Below, in pieces: positions 18,429 through 26,460 of a stretch of DNA of 64,000 nucleotides. The stretch's first letter is position 1; each line of letters opens with the position of its first letter. The stretch comes from Victivallis vadensis (GTDB lineage Bacteria > Verrucomicrobiota > Lentisphaeria > Victivallales > Victivallaceae), in contig NZ_QEKH01000010.1 in assembly GCF_003096415.1 (NCBI RefSeq), forward strand, positions 1 through 64,000, in the 5' to 3' direction. The notes beneath the pieces are model-generated. The model had not been told where the DNA came from, did no database searches, and saw nothing but the letters and a program-made list of their open reading frames with translations. A program made the translations under genes and the position numbers.

Positions 18429-18881
18429 CTATTCCCGGTTCGCCTGCGCCTGTTCGGCCGCCAGCTGCTCGCGGTAGTATTCCCGCCACTGTTTCAGCTC
18501 CGAAATCGGGGAATAGCCGATCGCCTTTCCGCCGACCGCCACCCAGCGCTGCTGAACCGTCGCCCGGTTCGCCAGCATTGCGTCGATCGCTTCAAGCGTG
18601 ATCTCCGCAGTGCTTCGCGGATCGAAATCCTCCGCGGCGTGTTCGAGGTCCTGTTCCAGCCGGAAGCGGCCGGCTCCGGTCACCGCTCCCGCCGTCTTCT
18701 GCTGATAGACGTAAAGTCCCGGAAGCCAGTCGTCGGTGCGGAACACAAAATTGTCCGCTTCGACCGTATCGATCACCTTCACCTCATCCGCCACGGTTCC
18801 GGTCAGTTTCACCGCCAGCGAATCGGCGCCTGCGGCCGGAAGGCGTACTTCCGACCAATTGTAGAACTTCAAGTTTTCCAT
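18429..18881 (-). CDS. Phage-like structural protein with gpW-like C-terminal segment
   Basis: A 150-residue protein. Its first 90 residues are beta-rich (FYNWSEVRLPAAG, FRTDDWLPGLYVYQQ). The C-terminal segment IDAMLANRATVQQ..VGG..IGYSPISELKQW resembles the short helical motif with a central beta-turn seen in phage head-completion (gpW-like) proteins. The ATG at 18881 is preferred over the longer frame because GGGAG lies about 10 bases upstream. It starts a minus-strand operon of three phage-like genes. Confidence 0.65.
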   Translation of the reverse strand: MENLKFYNWSEVRLPAAGADSLAVKLTGTVADEVKVIDTVEADNFVFRTDDWLPGLYVYQQKTAGAVTGAGRFRLEQDLEHAAEDFDPRSTAEITLEAIDAMLANRATVQQRWVAVGGKAIGYSPISELKQWREYYREQLAAEQAQANRE

Positions 18882-19078
18882 CGTGTCATGCTCCCAATTG
18901 TTATGGTTTGCTTCTCTTCCCTTTGCGGTTTCGTCAACCAAATCCGCCGTAAAAACAGGGAAACAAGCAGAACTTGCCGTAAACCGGCAATCGGGGGAGT
19001 TGACAAATTGCGTTCCGGTATACGGTCTGCATTCGCCGGACCTGTTTGTTCAACCGTTCGCAACGGAAAGGAAGAAAG

Positions 19079-19393
19079 ATGTATCAACGCAAAACAACCG
19101 GAAAATGCGTCCGGTGCCGCCGGAACGACCCGATCGCCGGGGATACGCTGTGCCTCCAATGCCGGCTGGTCAGGGAAGCCCGGAAAAGAGTGCTGGCCGC
19201 ACGGCAGCGCCGTTTCAGGGAGCTGGCCGGGCAAATCGACTGTACCGGCCGGAACGGTATTTTTGCCGGTGATCTGCCGGGCAGCGAACCCGCCGATTGC
19301 TTCGGCGCCGTCATCGAAGAACCGGAACAGTTTGAATTATGCCCCGTTATTCCAGGTAATCCGCATCCCGGCAGTTCCGGGAAGAAACGATAA
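19079..19393 (+). CDS. Small zinc-ribbon protein
   Basis: A 104-residue basic protein with one Cys4 cluster near the N-terminus: CVRC, 13 residues, then CLQC, the spacing of a zinc ribbon. A basic helix (RLVREARKRVLAARQRRFREL) follows. AAGGAAG lies 4 bases before the ATG. It is divergent from the phage-like operon and followed by an HTH gene, so a regulatory role in the island is likely but unproven. Confidence 0.65.
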   Translation: MYQRKTTGKCVRCRRNDPIAGDTLCLQCRLVREARKRVLAARQRRFRELAGQIDCTGRNGIFAGDLPGSEPADCFGAVIEEPEQFELCPVIPGNPHPGSSGKKR

Positions 19394-19416
19394 GAGTTTA
19401 TCCCTAAATAAGCTCT
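19393..19416. repeat. Stem-loop repeat, second copy
   Basis: Arms AGAGTTTAT and ATAAGCTCT around CCCTAA. It differs by one base from the stem-loop at 231-254. It touches the stop of the zinc-ribbon gene and lies just before the ribosome site of the next gene. Confidence 0.6.
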
Positions 19417-19428
19417 AAGGAGAACAAG

Positions 19429-19842
19429 ATGCAGCAGAATTGGAAAGAACTCGCCGACCTGACCGGATATGAAGTCGAAAAACTCTATCAGTCCGTACGT
19501 CAGGAAGCGCTCCGCGAACTCGCCTTTCAGGAGCTTGCCGTCACCCGCATCCTGAAAGACCTGATCGAAATCCGGAAGCATTCCCCCAGACATGCCGATC
19601 TTCTCACCGACGCCGCCGGATTACCCTTTTCAAGCTATGAAGAGCTCGGCGACCGGCATCGGATCACCAAACAAGGAGTTTATTCCATCATGAAACGGTA
19701 TGCGAAATCGTATGGCTGGATCGAAGGAATCATGCAGATTCGCGCCATCCGTAACACTCGCGGCGTCCCCGATCCCGAATCCCGCAGGCGCATCGCTTCA
19801 TGGCGCGAAAAACGCCAGACTGAATTGCACAGGGGAAAATAA
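19429..19842 (+). CDS. Sigma-region-4-like HTH protein
   Basis: A 137-residue protein with a C-terminal helix-turn-helix (SSYEELGDRHRITKQGVYSI, about residues 65-84) resembling the region 4 HTH of sigma-70 factors (YEEIG.. followed by the recognition helix). The N-terminal 60 residues are helical. It probably binds DNA. AAGGAG stands 7-8 bases before the ATG. It ends 20 bp from the tRNA-Leu gene on the opposite strand. Confidence 0.65.
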   Translation: MQQNWKELADLTGYEVEKLYQSVRQEALRELAFQELAVTRILKDLIEIRKHSPRHADLLTDAAGLPFSSYEELGDRHRITKQGVYSIMKRYAKSYGWIEGIMQIRAIRNTRGVPDPESRRRIASWREKRQTELHRGK

Positions 19843-19862
19843 AAAACAGAAAAAAGAAACAA

Positions 19863-19947
19863 TGGTACCGGAGATGGGACTTGAACCCATACACTCAGAG
19901 AGTACCAGATTTTGAGTCTAGCGCGTCTGCCATTCCGCCACTCCGGC
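19863..19947 (-). tRNA. tRNA-Leu (anticodon CAA)
   Basis: A class II tRNA: acceptor GCCGGAG paired with CTCCGGT, anticodon loop CTCAAAA, a long variable arm (TGGTACTCTCTGAGTGTA) and T-arm TGGGTTCAAGTCCCA. The 3' CCA is encoded. Confidence 0.95.
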
Positions 19948-19957
19948 TTGTGTTTAT

Positions 19958-19986
19958 AACATAATCCGGTGTTCGCTCCTTGTCAA
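19958..19986 (-). promoter_or_regulatory. tRNA-Leu promoter
   Basis: On the minus strand TTGACA (19981-19986), a 17 bp spacer and TATGTT (19958-19963) lie immediately upstream of the tRNA. Confidence 0.75.
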
Positions 19987-19996
19987 GCCGCGTTTG

Positions 19997-20041
19997 AAAA
20001 AAAGCGTCCGGTTTTCAGCTCGAAGCTTCAAACCGGACGCC
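19997..20041 (-). terminator. Rho-independent terminator of the secretin operon
   Basis: On the minus strand the stem GCGTCCGGTTT / AAACCGGACGC is followed by seven T residues, 15 bases after the second secretin gene. Confidence 0.85.
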
Positions 20042-20055
20042 GGGGAAGGAGCGGA

Positions 20056-21921
20056 TCAATCCTTATCCGGATCGAGGAAATACTGGTCGAATCCGTACTC
20101 ATTTTCGACCAGCAACTTATGCTTCAAACCGAAATTCGACAGCTTTTCGACCGTCTTTCCGGCTTCGTCGCGCAGCCTGGCGTCGACCGGAGTATCAGGC
20201 GTAACCGGAACCACCGTCAGCACGGCTACGATCTGCGTCTTTTTCACCGACTCCGACTCCCCGGCAAACACCCAGCCGAGAAACGGGATATCTCCGAGAA
20301 ACGGCACCTTGCTCACGCTCCGCACCAGCGCCGACTTTTCCAGCCCGCCGATATAAAATACACCGCCGTCGTTCGCCATCTGCAGACTTGTATTCAGCAC
20401 CGTCTCGCTGGTGCGCGGTTCGCCGTTGCCCTTGAAACCGAGCAGATTGGTGTTGCTCATCGCAACTTTGATCTGCGATGCTTCGGTATTCACTTCCGGC
20501 GTCAGTTCCAGTGTGAAACCGAACTCCGCCTGTTTCGTAACCCGTTTCTTATCCTTCCGGATGATGTAGGAATAGGCGCTCGTCCAGTCGTCCACATCCG
20601 TCGTGACCGGCGGCGTCACGGTGTTGTCGGTCAATGTCACGGAAACATCGTAGGCTTTGCAGGTCCGCCCGAGGTTCTTGCCGTCCGCCCGGGTCAGATA
20701 CGCGCCGGATTTGTCCAGTGAAATATTGTAGTAGGTGCGGGTGTTGATCTTCGTGCGGGTAATCACCACTTCCCCTGTATAGCCCGCCGGCCGGATATTG
20801 ATTGCAAGCCCCTTCTCCTGATCGACCGCATTCAGCGTGTAGTCCGTGTTCCACGCCGGAATCAGCAATGCGTCGCTCAACGTCACCGGACCGGAATCGC
20901 CGGCGGTTTCCTCTCCGGCCTCAATCACCGGAATCCGGGTCACGCTTGAAATCGTGCCGGTGCAGCGGTTCATGATCGAGGTCCGGCCGGAGGTGATCAC
21001 CTTCGCCTTGCTTTTCGCGACCAGGAAATCCAGATATTTGGAGTTCCATTTCGGATTGAAGTTGAAGGCGCTGGTGTGTGAACTTTTGATCAGGTTGGAG
21101 GCGACGTTGTTGTTCAGGAAGTCCCAGCCGCTCGCGTAGCGCGCCCCCGCCGCGAAGAGGTCCGCGCCCGGACCGTTCTTCCACGCCTGAAAGTCGACGC
21201 CGAGGTTGCCGTCGTTTTCGCTGTCGATCTCGTAGATTTTATAATCGACCAATGCCTCGGTAACCGGCGCGTCGTACTCCTTGAGAATCCGTTCGATCGC
21301 CTTCTGGCTGAACGGGCTGGTATGGAACATCAGCGCATTCAGCCCGACATCCGCCCGGACGGTGTCGATGCCGCCCTGCAATTCCACATCATCGTCGGCT
21401 TCAGTCATGCCGACCCGCCGCACCAGAGCAGCCAGCGTCGCCGAATCCCAATATTTCGGATAATAAAGGAAGAATTTCCGGCCGGTCTCCGAGGCCAGCC
21501 CTGGTTTGTCGAGCATCGCGACGATCTGGTCGATGCTCATGCCGTTTTCGACCGGTTCAAAGCGGTATTGTTCCGCGGAAACAATCAACATTCCGGTGCC
21601 GTCCATATAGCGGATCGCCTCAACCTTGGTGTCGTTGGTGTCGACCCGCCGCGACCGCACCGCCGCCATGATGAACGGGCGGATCTCATACGGATCGGCG
21701 TGCTTGAGCACATAGACCCGGGTGTAGACGAACGGGTCGTTGTTGGTGTTCACAAAGGTGATCGCGTCGGTTTCGCGATTTACCTCGACGTTCAGCAGCG
21801 GCAGCACCTGCGTCGGCAGCGGCGAAGGCGTCGGTTTGTCCCATTCGGCGGCGGCGCGGAGGCCCGGCAGAAGGGCCGCAAATGCAAATACGGCGGCGAT
21901 GATTTTTCTGTTCGTTTTCAT
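20056..21921 (-). CDS. Secretin-like protein (type II/III secretion or pilus outer-membrane channel family), copy 2
   Basis: About 621 residues with a signal peptide (MKTNRKIIAAVFAFAALLPGLRA). The secretin core is seen near the C-terminus: GGLEKSALVRSVSKVPFLGD and IPFLGWVF, then a beta strand ending in VAVLTVVPV. The N-terminal part holds N-domain-like repeats (RVYVLKHADPYEIRPFI). The upstream gene shares the unusual run AWKNGPGA(D/E), so the two are paralogues. The ATG at 21921 has GGAG 12 bases ahead; an ATG at 21939 follows the upstream stop codon directly and is equally possible by coupling. No ATPase or inner-membrane partner is nearby. Confidence 0.85.
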   Translation of the reverse strand: MKTNRKIIAAVFAFAALLPGLRAAAEWDKPTPSPLPTQVLPLLNVEVNRETDAITFVNTNNDPFVYTRVYVLKHADPYEIRPFIMAAVRSRRVDTNDTKVEAIRYMDGTGMLIVSAEQYRFEPVENGMSIDQIVAMLDKPGLASETGRKFFLYYPKYWDSATLAALVRRVGMTEADDDVELQGGIDTVRADVGLNALMFHTSPFSQKAIERILKEYDAPVTEALVDYKIYEIDSENDGNLGVDFQAWKNGPGADLFAAGARYASGWDFLNNNVASNLIKSSHTSAFNFNPKWNSKYLDFLVAKSKAKVITSGRTSIMNRCTGTISSVTRIPVIEAGEETAGDSGPVTLSDALLIPAWNTDYTLNAVDQEKGLAINIRPAGYTGEVVITRTKINTRTYYNISLDKSGAYLTRADGKNLGRTCKAYDVSVTLTDNTVTPPVTTDVDDWTSAYSYIIRKDKKRVTKQAEFGFTLELTPEVNTEASQIKVAMSNTNLLGFKGNGEPRTSETVLNTSLQMANDGGVFYIGGLEKSALVRSVSKVPFLGDIPFLGWVFAGESESVKKTQIVAVLTVVPVTPDTPVDARLRDEAGKTVEKLSNFGLKHKLLVENEYGFDQYFLDPDKD

Positions 21922-21939
21922 AATCGCGGTTTTCTCCAT

Positions 21940-23379
21940 TTAAAATCCGGTTTTGTTCGCGGCCGCCAGTTCGGCGGCTTCGATCACTTTGCCCGCAGCC
22001 GGATTCGGGATATTCTTCGTTTCGACCGGTACGGCGCTCATCGTCACGAACACCCTCATTTTGCTGTCCACCTTGCTTTCGGCGCCGAAAAGGTATTTCA
22101 GCACCGGAATTTCGCCGAGAAACGGCATGCCGTTGTACTGCTCGGTTACCACGTGCTTGTCGTAGACCGCCAGCAGTTTTTCCGTGCCGGCCTCAAGGGT
22201 CAGGTTCGAGCTGAAACTGTTGCTGTCAATGGTCGCCACGCCCTGATTGTCGGTTTCGACCAGCGAATTGACTTCGAGATTCCAGTTGCACATCAGCGTC
22301 AGCGCCTTTTTGGCCGGATCATCGCCGAAGCAGATCACCGGCGAACTCAAATAAAACGAAAATTCACTGCCGTCGAGCGCGTCAAGCGAAGTGGTCTGAT
22401 TTTCATCCTTCACGATATTCTGCAGTTGCGGCGTGAATTTGAAGCGGTAGGAGGCATCCTCCCACGAAGTCGCCGCCGGAGTGGTGAAGTCATTGGTCAG
22501 CGTCAGCATCGCGGAGGCGGCGGTCCACGCCTTGCCTTTCTGCGCAAGCATCCGCAGGAAGGTCGCGTCGAAGTTCGGGGCGACCAGAATGCCGCCCAGC
22601 CCGGTCGCATCCCAGATTGGTCCGCTCGACAGGATATTCGTGAAATCCTGCAGATGCTCGACCGAGTAGAAGTTCGAGAAATCGAATCCGGTTGCGAAAA
22701 TTTCCGCCCCCGGGCCATTTTTCCACGCCAGATAATCGATGCCCAGTTCGCGGAAATTGTTATCGCTGATCACATAGATGTTCAGTTGAACCTGAAGCTG
22801 CGGCAGCGGGCGGTCGAGCGCGGTCAAAAACTTCAAATATGCTTCCCCCTGCGACTTTGAACTTTTCCAGTAGAACATATTCGAACCGACATCGAAATAG
22901 CTTGCGCCGGAGCCGAATCCGTCGATGAAGGTCTGCGACACGACATGGTTCATATTTTCGCTGGTGCGGTACTTCCCGCAATAAACGAACCGGGTCACGC
23001 CGTCGCCTTCGATGGCCGAACCGTTTTCATCGATTTTGGGAGATGGATAGTCCAGCTTGGCGACCATGTCGTCGATGTAGGGGAGCAGCTGACTGCCGGT
23101 GGAGACCACCAGATATTGTTTTTTCCCCGCCGCGTAGTCCAGGCTCTGGATCGTCGACTGATCGTCGAACCGTTTGATCGCGCCTTTGATGAACGGCAGG
23201 ATGTCATGCGCCCTGACATGTCTGAGTTCATAGGTTTTCGTGGTCATGTAGTGCTGGTTACGGTCCTCGTTGAATACGATGGTGCGCTCTTTGCTTTCGG
23301 CCGCGAATGCGGCGGCGGACATGGCACCCGCCAGAAGCAGGGCCGTGATCCGTTTTATACCGCCTGACTGATAGTTCAT
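21940..23379 (-). CDS. Secretin-like protein, copy 1
   Basis: A 479-residue exported protein (signal near residues 8-26, ITALLLAGAMSAAAFAA). The N-terminal domain has YELRHVRAHDILPFIKGAIK, the counterpart of the YVLKHADPYEIRPFI run in copy 2. The C-terminal secretin signature is MPFLGEIPVLKYLF, followed by VFVTMSAVPV. It is shorter than a standard GspD. The ATG at 23379 has AGGAG 7 bases upstream, so the long N-terminal extension of the open frame is not real. The two genes abut (TAA then ATG) and share a terminator at 20.0 kb. Confidence 0.82.
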   Translation of the reverse strand: MNYQSGGIKRITALLLAGAMSAAAFAAESKERTIVFNEDRNQHYMTTKTYELRHVRAHDILPFIKGAIKRFDDQSTIQSLDYAAGKKQYLVVSTGSQLLPYIDDMVAKLDYPSPKIDENGSAIEGDGVTRFVYCGKYRTSENMNHVVSQTFIDGFGSGASYFDVGSNMFYWKSSKSQGEAYLKFLTALDRPLPQLQVQLNIYVISDNNFRELGIDYLAWKNGPGAEIFATGFDFSNFYSVEHLQDFTNILSSGPIWDATGLGGILVAPNFDATFLRMLAQKGKAWTAASAMLTLTNDFTTPAATSWEDASYRFKFTPQLQNIVKDENQTTSLDALDGSEFSFYLSSPVICFGDDPAKKALTLMCNWNLEVNSLVETDNQGVATIDSNSFSSNLTLEAGTEKLLAVYDKHVVTEQYNGMPFLGEIPVLKYLFGAESKVDSKMRVFVTMSAVPVETKNIPNPAAGKVIEAAELAAANKTGF

Positions 23380-23463
23380 GATGTATCTCCTGTAACTGAC
23401 CGGTTGTTTTTCTGGCCGCCCCATCGGCGGATTTTCCGGACGCACCATAGAGAAGCACTTCAC

Positions 23464-23861
23464 GTGCCAAGTCTCACGGCATATCTCATATCGTACTTAT
23501 AATAAAATAATTACGTTTGAATTCAGGACAATGGTTTATTTTCAATTCCTTACAATTATGTAAACCGGAACCTTGCGTTTTACAAAACCGGGAGAGTACG
23601 GCGATAAAGCGACACCGATCACTGAAGACGAGTTGCAAGGAAAGTCTGCCGTTTTGAAGGCAGGCGGGTCTGTCCGCCCTGCCGGGCGGCAGGGCTTGTG
23701 CGCTACACGGCCTGATTTGCAATCGCATCTCCGGCAGCTGGGCGCTGTAGCGCACAAGTGTCTCCGACGGCCAACGGTTTCACCGTTGGATCACGACCGG
23801 CAACGTGCCGGAGCGGAGTATCGCCGATAGATCATAACGCGCCCCGGTCCCGGGCAAAGAC
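23464..23861. repeat. GC-rich hairpin repeat, copy A3 (inverted), in a gene-free stretch
   Basis: No gene. About 23630-23830 read on the minus strand matches 8095-8290 closely: CCGGCACGTTGCCGGTCG, GATCCAACGGTGAAACCG, GAGACACTTGTGCGCTAC, AGCGCCCAGCT, then GTAGCGCACAAG and CTTCAAAACGGCAG. Differences inside paired arms such as CGGCGAAAGCG versus CGGTGAAACCG suggest the stem is under selection or gene conversion. Confidence 0.8.
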
Positions 23862-23910
23862 AAAAAAACACGCCGGATCATCGAAGGGGGGGATTTCGAA
23901 CGACCCGGCG
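23862..23910 (-). terminator. Rho-independent terminator
   Basis: On the minus strand an imperfect stem (CGCCGGGTCGTTCGAA pairing with TTCGATGATCCGGCG) is followed by TGTTTTTTTG. It ends the short transcript unit at 23931-24040. Confidence 0.7.
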
Positions 23911-23930
23911 CGCAAAAGGGACTGAATAAC

Positions 23931-23999
23931 TCAAACCAGCCAGGCGACTGCAATTGAAGCCGCCGCTATGAAAATTACCTCGCAGGTAAATTTACTCAT
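23931..23999 (-). CDS. Putative 22-residue single-pass membrane peptide
   Basis: An ORF of 23 codons beginning MSKFTCEVIF and ending IAVAWLV; almost the whole peptide is one hydrophobic helix. AGGAG lies 9 bases before the ATG, and a good terminator follows 20 bases after the stop. It overlaps the preceding 14-codon ORF by ATGA. This is too short to prove by sequence, but start site, coupling and terminator together make a translated micropeptide plausible. Confidence 0.45.
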   Translation of the reverse strand: MSKFTCEVIFIAAASIAVAWLV

Positions 24000-24040
24000 C
24001 CATCAGACTCCTGTACTTCCTCATACTCCGGAGGAATCAT
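23996..24040 (-). CDS. Putative 14-residue peptide, coupled to the membrane peptide
   Basis: The ORF MIPPEYEEVQESDG begins at ATG 24040 with AGAGGG about 9 bases upstream. Its TGA overlaps the ATG of the 22-residue ORF. It is acidic and hydrophilic. It could be a leader that controls translation of the second peptide. Support is limited to spacing and overlap. Confidence 0.35.
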   Translation of the reverse strand: MIPPEYEEVQESDG

Positions 24041-24132
24041 CCTGTTGATCCCTCTTTCTGTTATATAGTATACCCGTCTGGAATGGCCGGAATATTGCCG
24101 CAAGATTGCAAATCGGCAATCTTCGCGAAAAA

Positions 24133-25731
24133 TCAGCAATTTTTCGGAAGTTCGACGGTAAAACAACTGCCTTCGCCCAGTTTGCTGGCGGCGGTAATCT
24201 CGCCGTGATGGGCGCGCACGATCGCCCGGACCAGTGCCAGCCCGAGGCCGTTGCCGGGACGGGTACGGCTCGCGTCACTGCGGAAGAAGCGTTCAAAGAT
24301 ATGTTCCAGGTCCTCTTCACGGATGCCGCAGCCGGTATCCGCAACCCGGAACAGGATCGTATTCTCCTTCACCGTCAGCGAAAGCGTGATCGTTCCGCCG
24401 GGCGGCGTGAATTTCAGCGCATTGTCGATCAGGTTGGAGACCACCCGCTGCAGCTTGATCCGGTCTCCCCGGAACGGCACCGCCGCATCCGGCAGTTCCG
24501 CAGCCAGTCGCACATCGCCGTCTTCGGCCAGCGGCTGGAAAAGCTCGGCCGCGCGCGCGATCATTTCGCGCAGGTCCAGCAGTTCGGCTTCTGGAGTTTC
24601 GATATTGGACTCGGTCTTGGTAATCTCAAGCATCGTATTGATGATCTGGATCATCTGGCTGCATTCGTCGGCCACCACGCCGGCCAGCTCCCGGTAACGG
24701 CCCAGCTCGGGGGGCCCCTCGACGGTCACTTCGGCAAGGCCCCGCATCCGGGTCAGCGGAGTGCGCAGATCGTGCGCGACATTGTCGGTGACCATCTTCA
24801 ATTCATTGAACAGTTTTTCCGTATTGGAATTCATTAAATTGAAAGTGCAGACCAGTTCATTGATTTCAGCGCCGCCATCCCCTTCCGGAACCCGCCGGCT
24901 GAAATCTCCGCCCGCCGTCTCGCGTGCCGCATCACTGACGCGCAGCACGCCGTTCACGAATTTGCGGGCGATCAGCCACCCGACCACCGTGCCGACAATC
25001 AGGAAAAAACTGAAAATGCCGACATGGAGCAGGGTATATTCCTCAATCAGTTGCTGGACCGGCTTCAGGCTCTGCCCGACTTCCAGCGTGGCGCCGTCGA
25101 ACAGCCGCAGCCGCATGATCCGGAAATCGGAACGGGCGCTCCCGCGGACGCTGAATCCCGGCGTCAGTTCCCCGGCGTCGGCAAGTTCCGCACTATTCGG
25201 GGATGATGCGACCAGTTTGCCGTCGGCGCTGTACAGCGCGTACCAGACGTTGCGGATCCCTTCCAGCCGGGCGCGATTTTCAAAGCTGCTTTCCAGCATC
25301 TCCAGATGGTTGGCGGGACGCAGTTCGCGCGAATAGACGCCGCCGGAACTTTCCTGCCTCAATTCATAGAGTTTTCCGTGCTGCACGCCGAAGAAGGTCT
25401 GATAGCGTTCGTCGCCGCCGCTCTTTTCAAAACCGAGCAGCAGCACGACGCCCGGCAGTTTTTTGCGGAATGCATCGAATTCGCCGCGCGTTACCGCGCT
25501 GACCGGAATTTCCCGGTCGAACTGGCGGTAACGCTGCCCGGTCAGATATTCATAGAGAAACTGGCGGGCGCCGGCTTCCAGCTGCCGGTCGAAGCCGTTC
25601 AGCAGCCCGCGCCGGATCGTCAGGTGCGCGATCAGCACGCAAAGGGCCGACGAGAGGGCGAACAACAGCGCGTAGCGCAGCGCGATCCTGAATTTAACGG
25701 TGTCGAAAATCCGCTTCCGGCTCAAGGACAT
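24133..25731 (-). CDS. Sensor histidine kinase (CusS-like)
   Basis: A 532-residue membrane sensor kinase. Transmembrane helices at about residues 15-37 and 233-255 enclose a periplasmic domain of about 190 residues. A HAMP linker (IARKFVNGVLRVSDAARETA) follows. The phosphoacceptor is His320 in VAHDLRTPL. The N-box LIDNALKFTPPGG, G1 DTGCGI and G2 GNGLGLALV complete the ATPase. It phosphorylates the response regulator encoded upstream, whose 3' end it overlaps by 38 bp. Domain order resembles heavy-metal sensors, but no metal genes are adjacent. The start ATG is chosen by homology to kinase N-termini and has only a weak ribosome site. Confidence 0.9.
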   Translation of the reverse strand: MSLSRKRIFDTVKFRIALRYALLFALSSALCVLIAHLTIRRGLLNGFDRQLEAGARQFLYEYLTGQRYRQFDREIPVSAVTRGEFDAFRKKLPGVVLLLGFEKSGGDERYQTFFGVQHGKLYELRQESSGGVYSRELRPANHLEMLESSFENRARLEGIRNVWYALYSADGKLVASSPNSAELADAGELTPGFSVRGSARSDFRIMRLRLFDGATLEVGQSLKPVQQLIEEYTLLHVGIFSFFLIVGTVVGWLIARKFVNGVLRVSDAARETAGGDFSRRVPEGDGGAEINELVCTFNLMNSNTEKLFNELKMVTDNVAHDLRTPLTRMRGLAEVTVEGPPELGRYRELAGVVADECSQMIQIINTMLEITKTESNIETPEAELLDLREMIARAAELFQPLAEDGDVRLAAELPDAAVPFRGDRIKLQRVVSNLIDNALKFTPPGGTITLSLTVKENTILFRVADTGCGIREEDLEHIFERFFRSDASRTRPGNGLGLALVRAIVRAHHGEITAASKLGEGSCFTVELPKNC

Positions 25732-26386
25732 AGCCAAACCCCCGCACCGTATGGAGCAGTTTTTCTTTGAACGGTTTATCAAGTTTTTCGCGGAGCCGGC
25801 ACATCCGGGTCTCCACAATATTGGTCTGCGGGTCGAAATTGTACTCCCACACGTGTTCCATGATCATCGTTTTGGAGACCACCCGGCCCGCATTCCGCGC
25901 GAGGTATTCCAGAAGCGTGAACTCCAGCGGCTGGATATCGATCCGGGTGGAACCGCGGTACACCTTGCGCGACAAAAGATCGATCGACAAATCGCCGACC
26001 GTCAATGTGGAAGGCTCCGCCGTCGCGCTGGCCCGGCGCAGCAGCGCCTGAATTCGTGCGATCAGCTCCGAAAAACTGAAAGGCTTGACCAGATAGTCGT
26101 CGCCGCCGGTCTGCAGCGCCCGGATCTTGTCATCGACCGAACTGCGCGCGCTCAACACGATCACCGGTAATTTGATTCCGGCAGCCCGCAGCTTTTCGAT
26201 CAGAGTGAAACCGTCCAGGCCGGGCAGCATGATATCGACCACGGCGAGGTCGCAGGATTCAGTGGTCGCCTTGAACAGGCCGTCCCGTCCGTCCGCCGCG
26301 TGGACCGTGGTGTAGCCGGACTGCTGCAACCCCTTCAGTATGAAATCGGCGGTTCTGGCATCATCCTCCACCAAAAGAATCTTCAT
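25694..26386 (-). CDS. OmpR/CusR-type response regulator
   Basis: A 230-residue two-domain regulator. The receiver domain has the acidic pair in LLVEDD, phosphoacceptor Asp51 in VVDIMLPG and Lys in YLVKPFSF. The winged-helix DNA-binding domain follows (PLEFTLLEYLARNAGRVVSK, ending in RGFGYVLE). GGAG lies 8 bases before the ATG at 26386. Partner kinase downstream. Confidence 0.94.
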   Translation of the reverse strand: MKILLVEDDARTADFILKGLQQSGYTTVHAADGRDGLFKATTESCDLAVVDIMLPGLDGFTLIEKLRAAGIKLPVIVLSARSSVDDKIRALQTGGDDYLVKPFSFSELIARIQALLRRASATAEPSTLTVGDLSIDLLSRKVYRGSTRIDIQPLEFTLLEYLARNAGRVVSKTMIMEHVWEYNFDPQTNIVETRMCRLREKLDKPFKEKLLHTVRGFGYVLEPEADFRHR

Positions 26387-26460
26387 AATCGCTCTCCGGC
26401 TGGCTCCTTCGTCTTTTCTCTGGGTTATACTGTACAATATTCACCGGACGTTGTCAAGCA

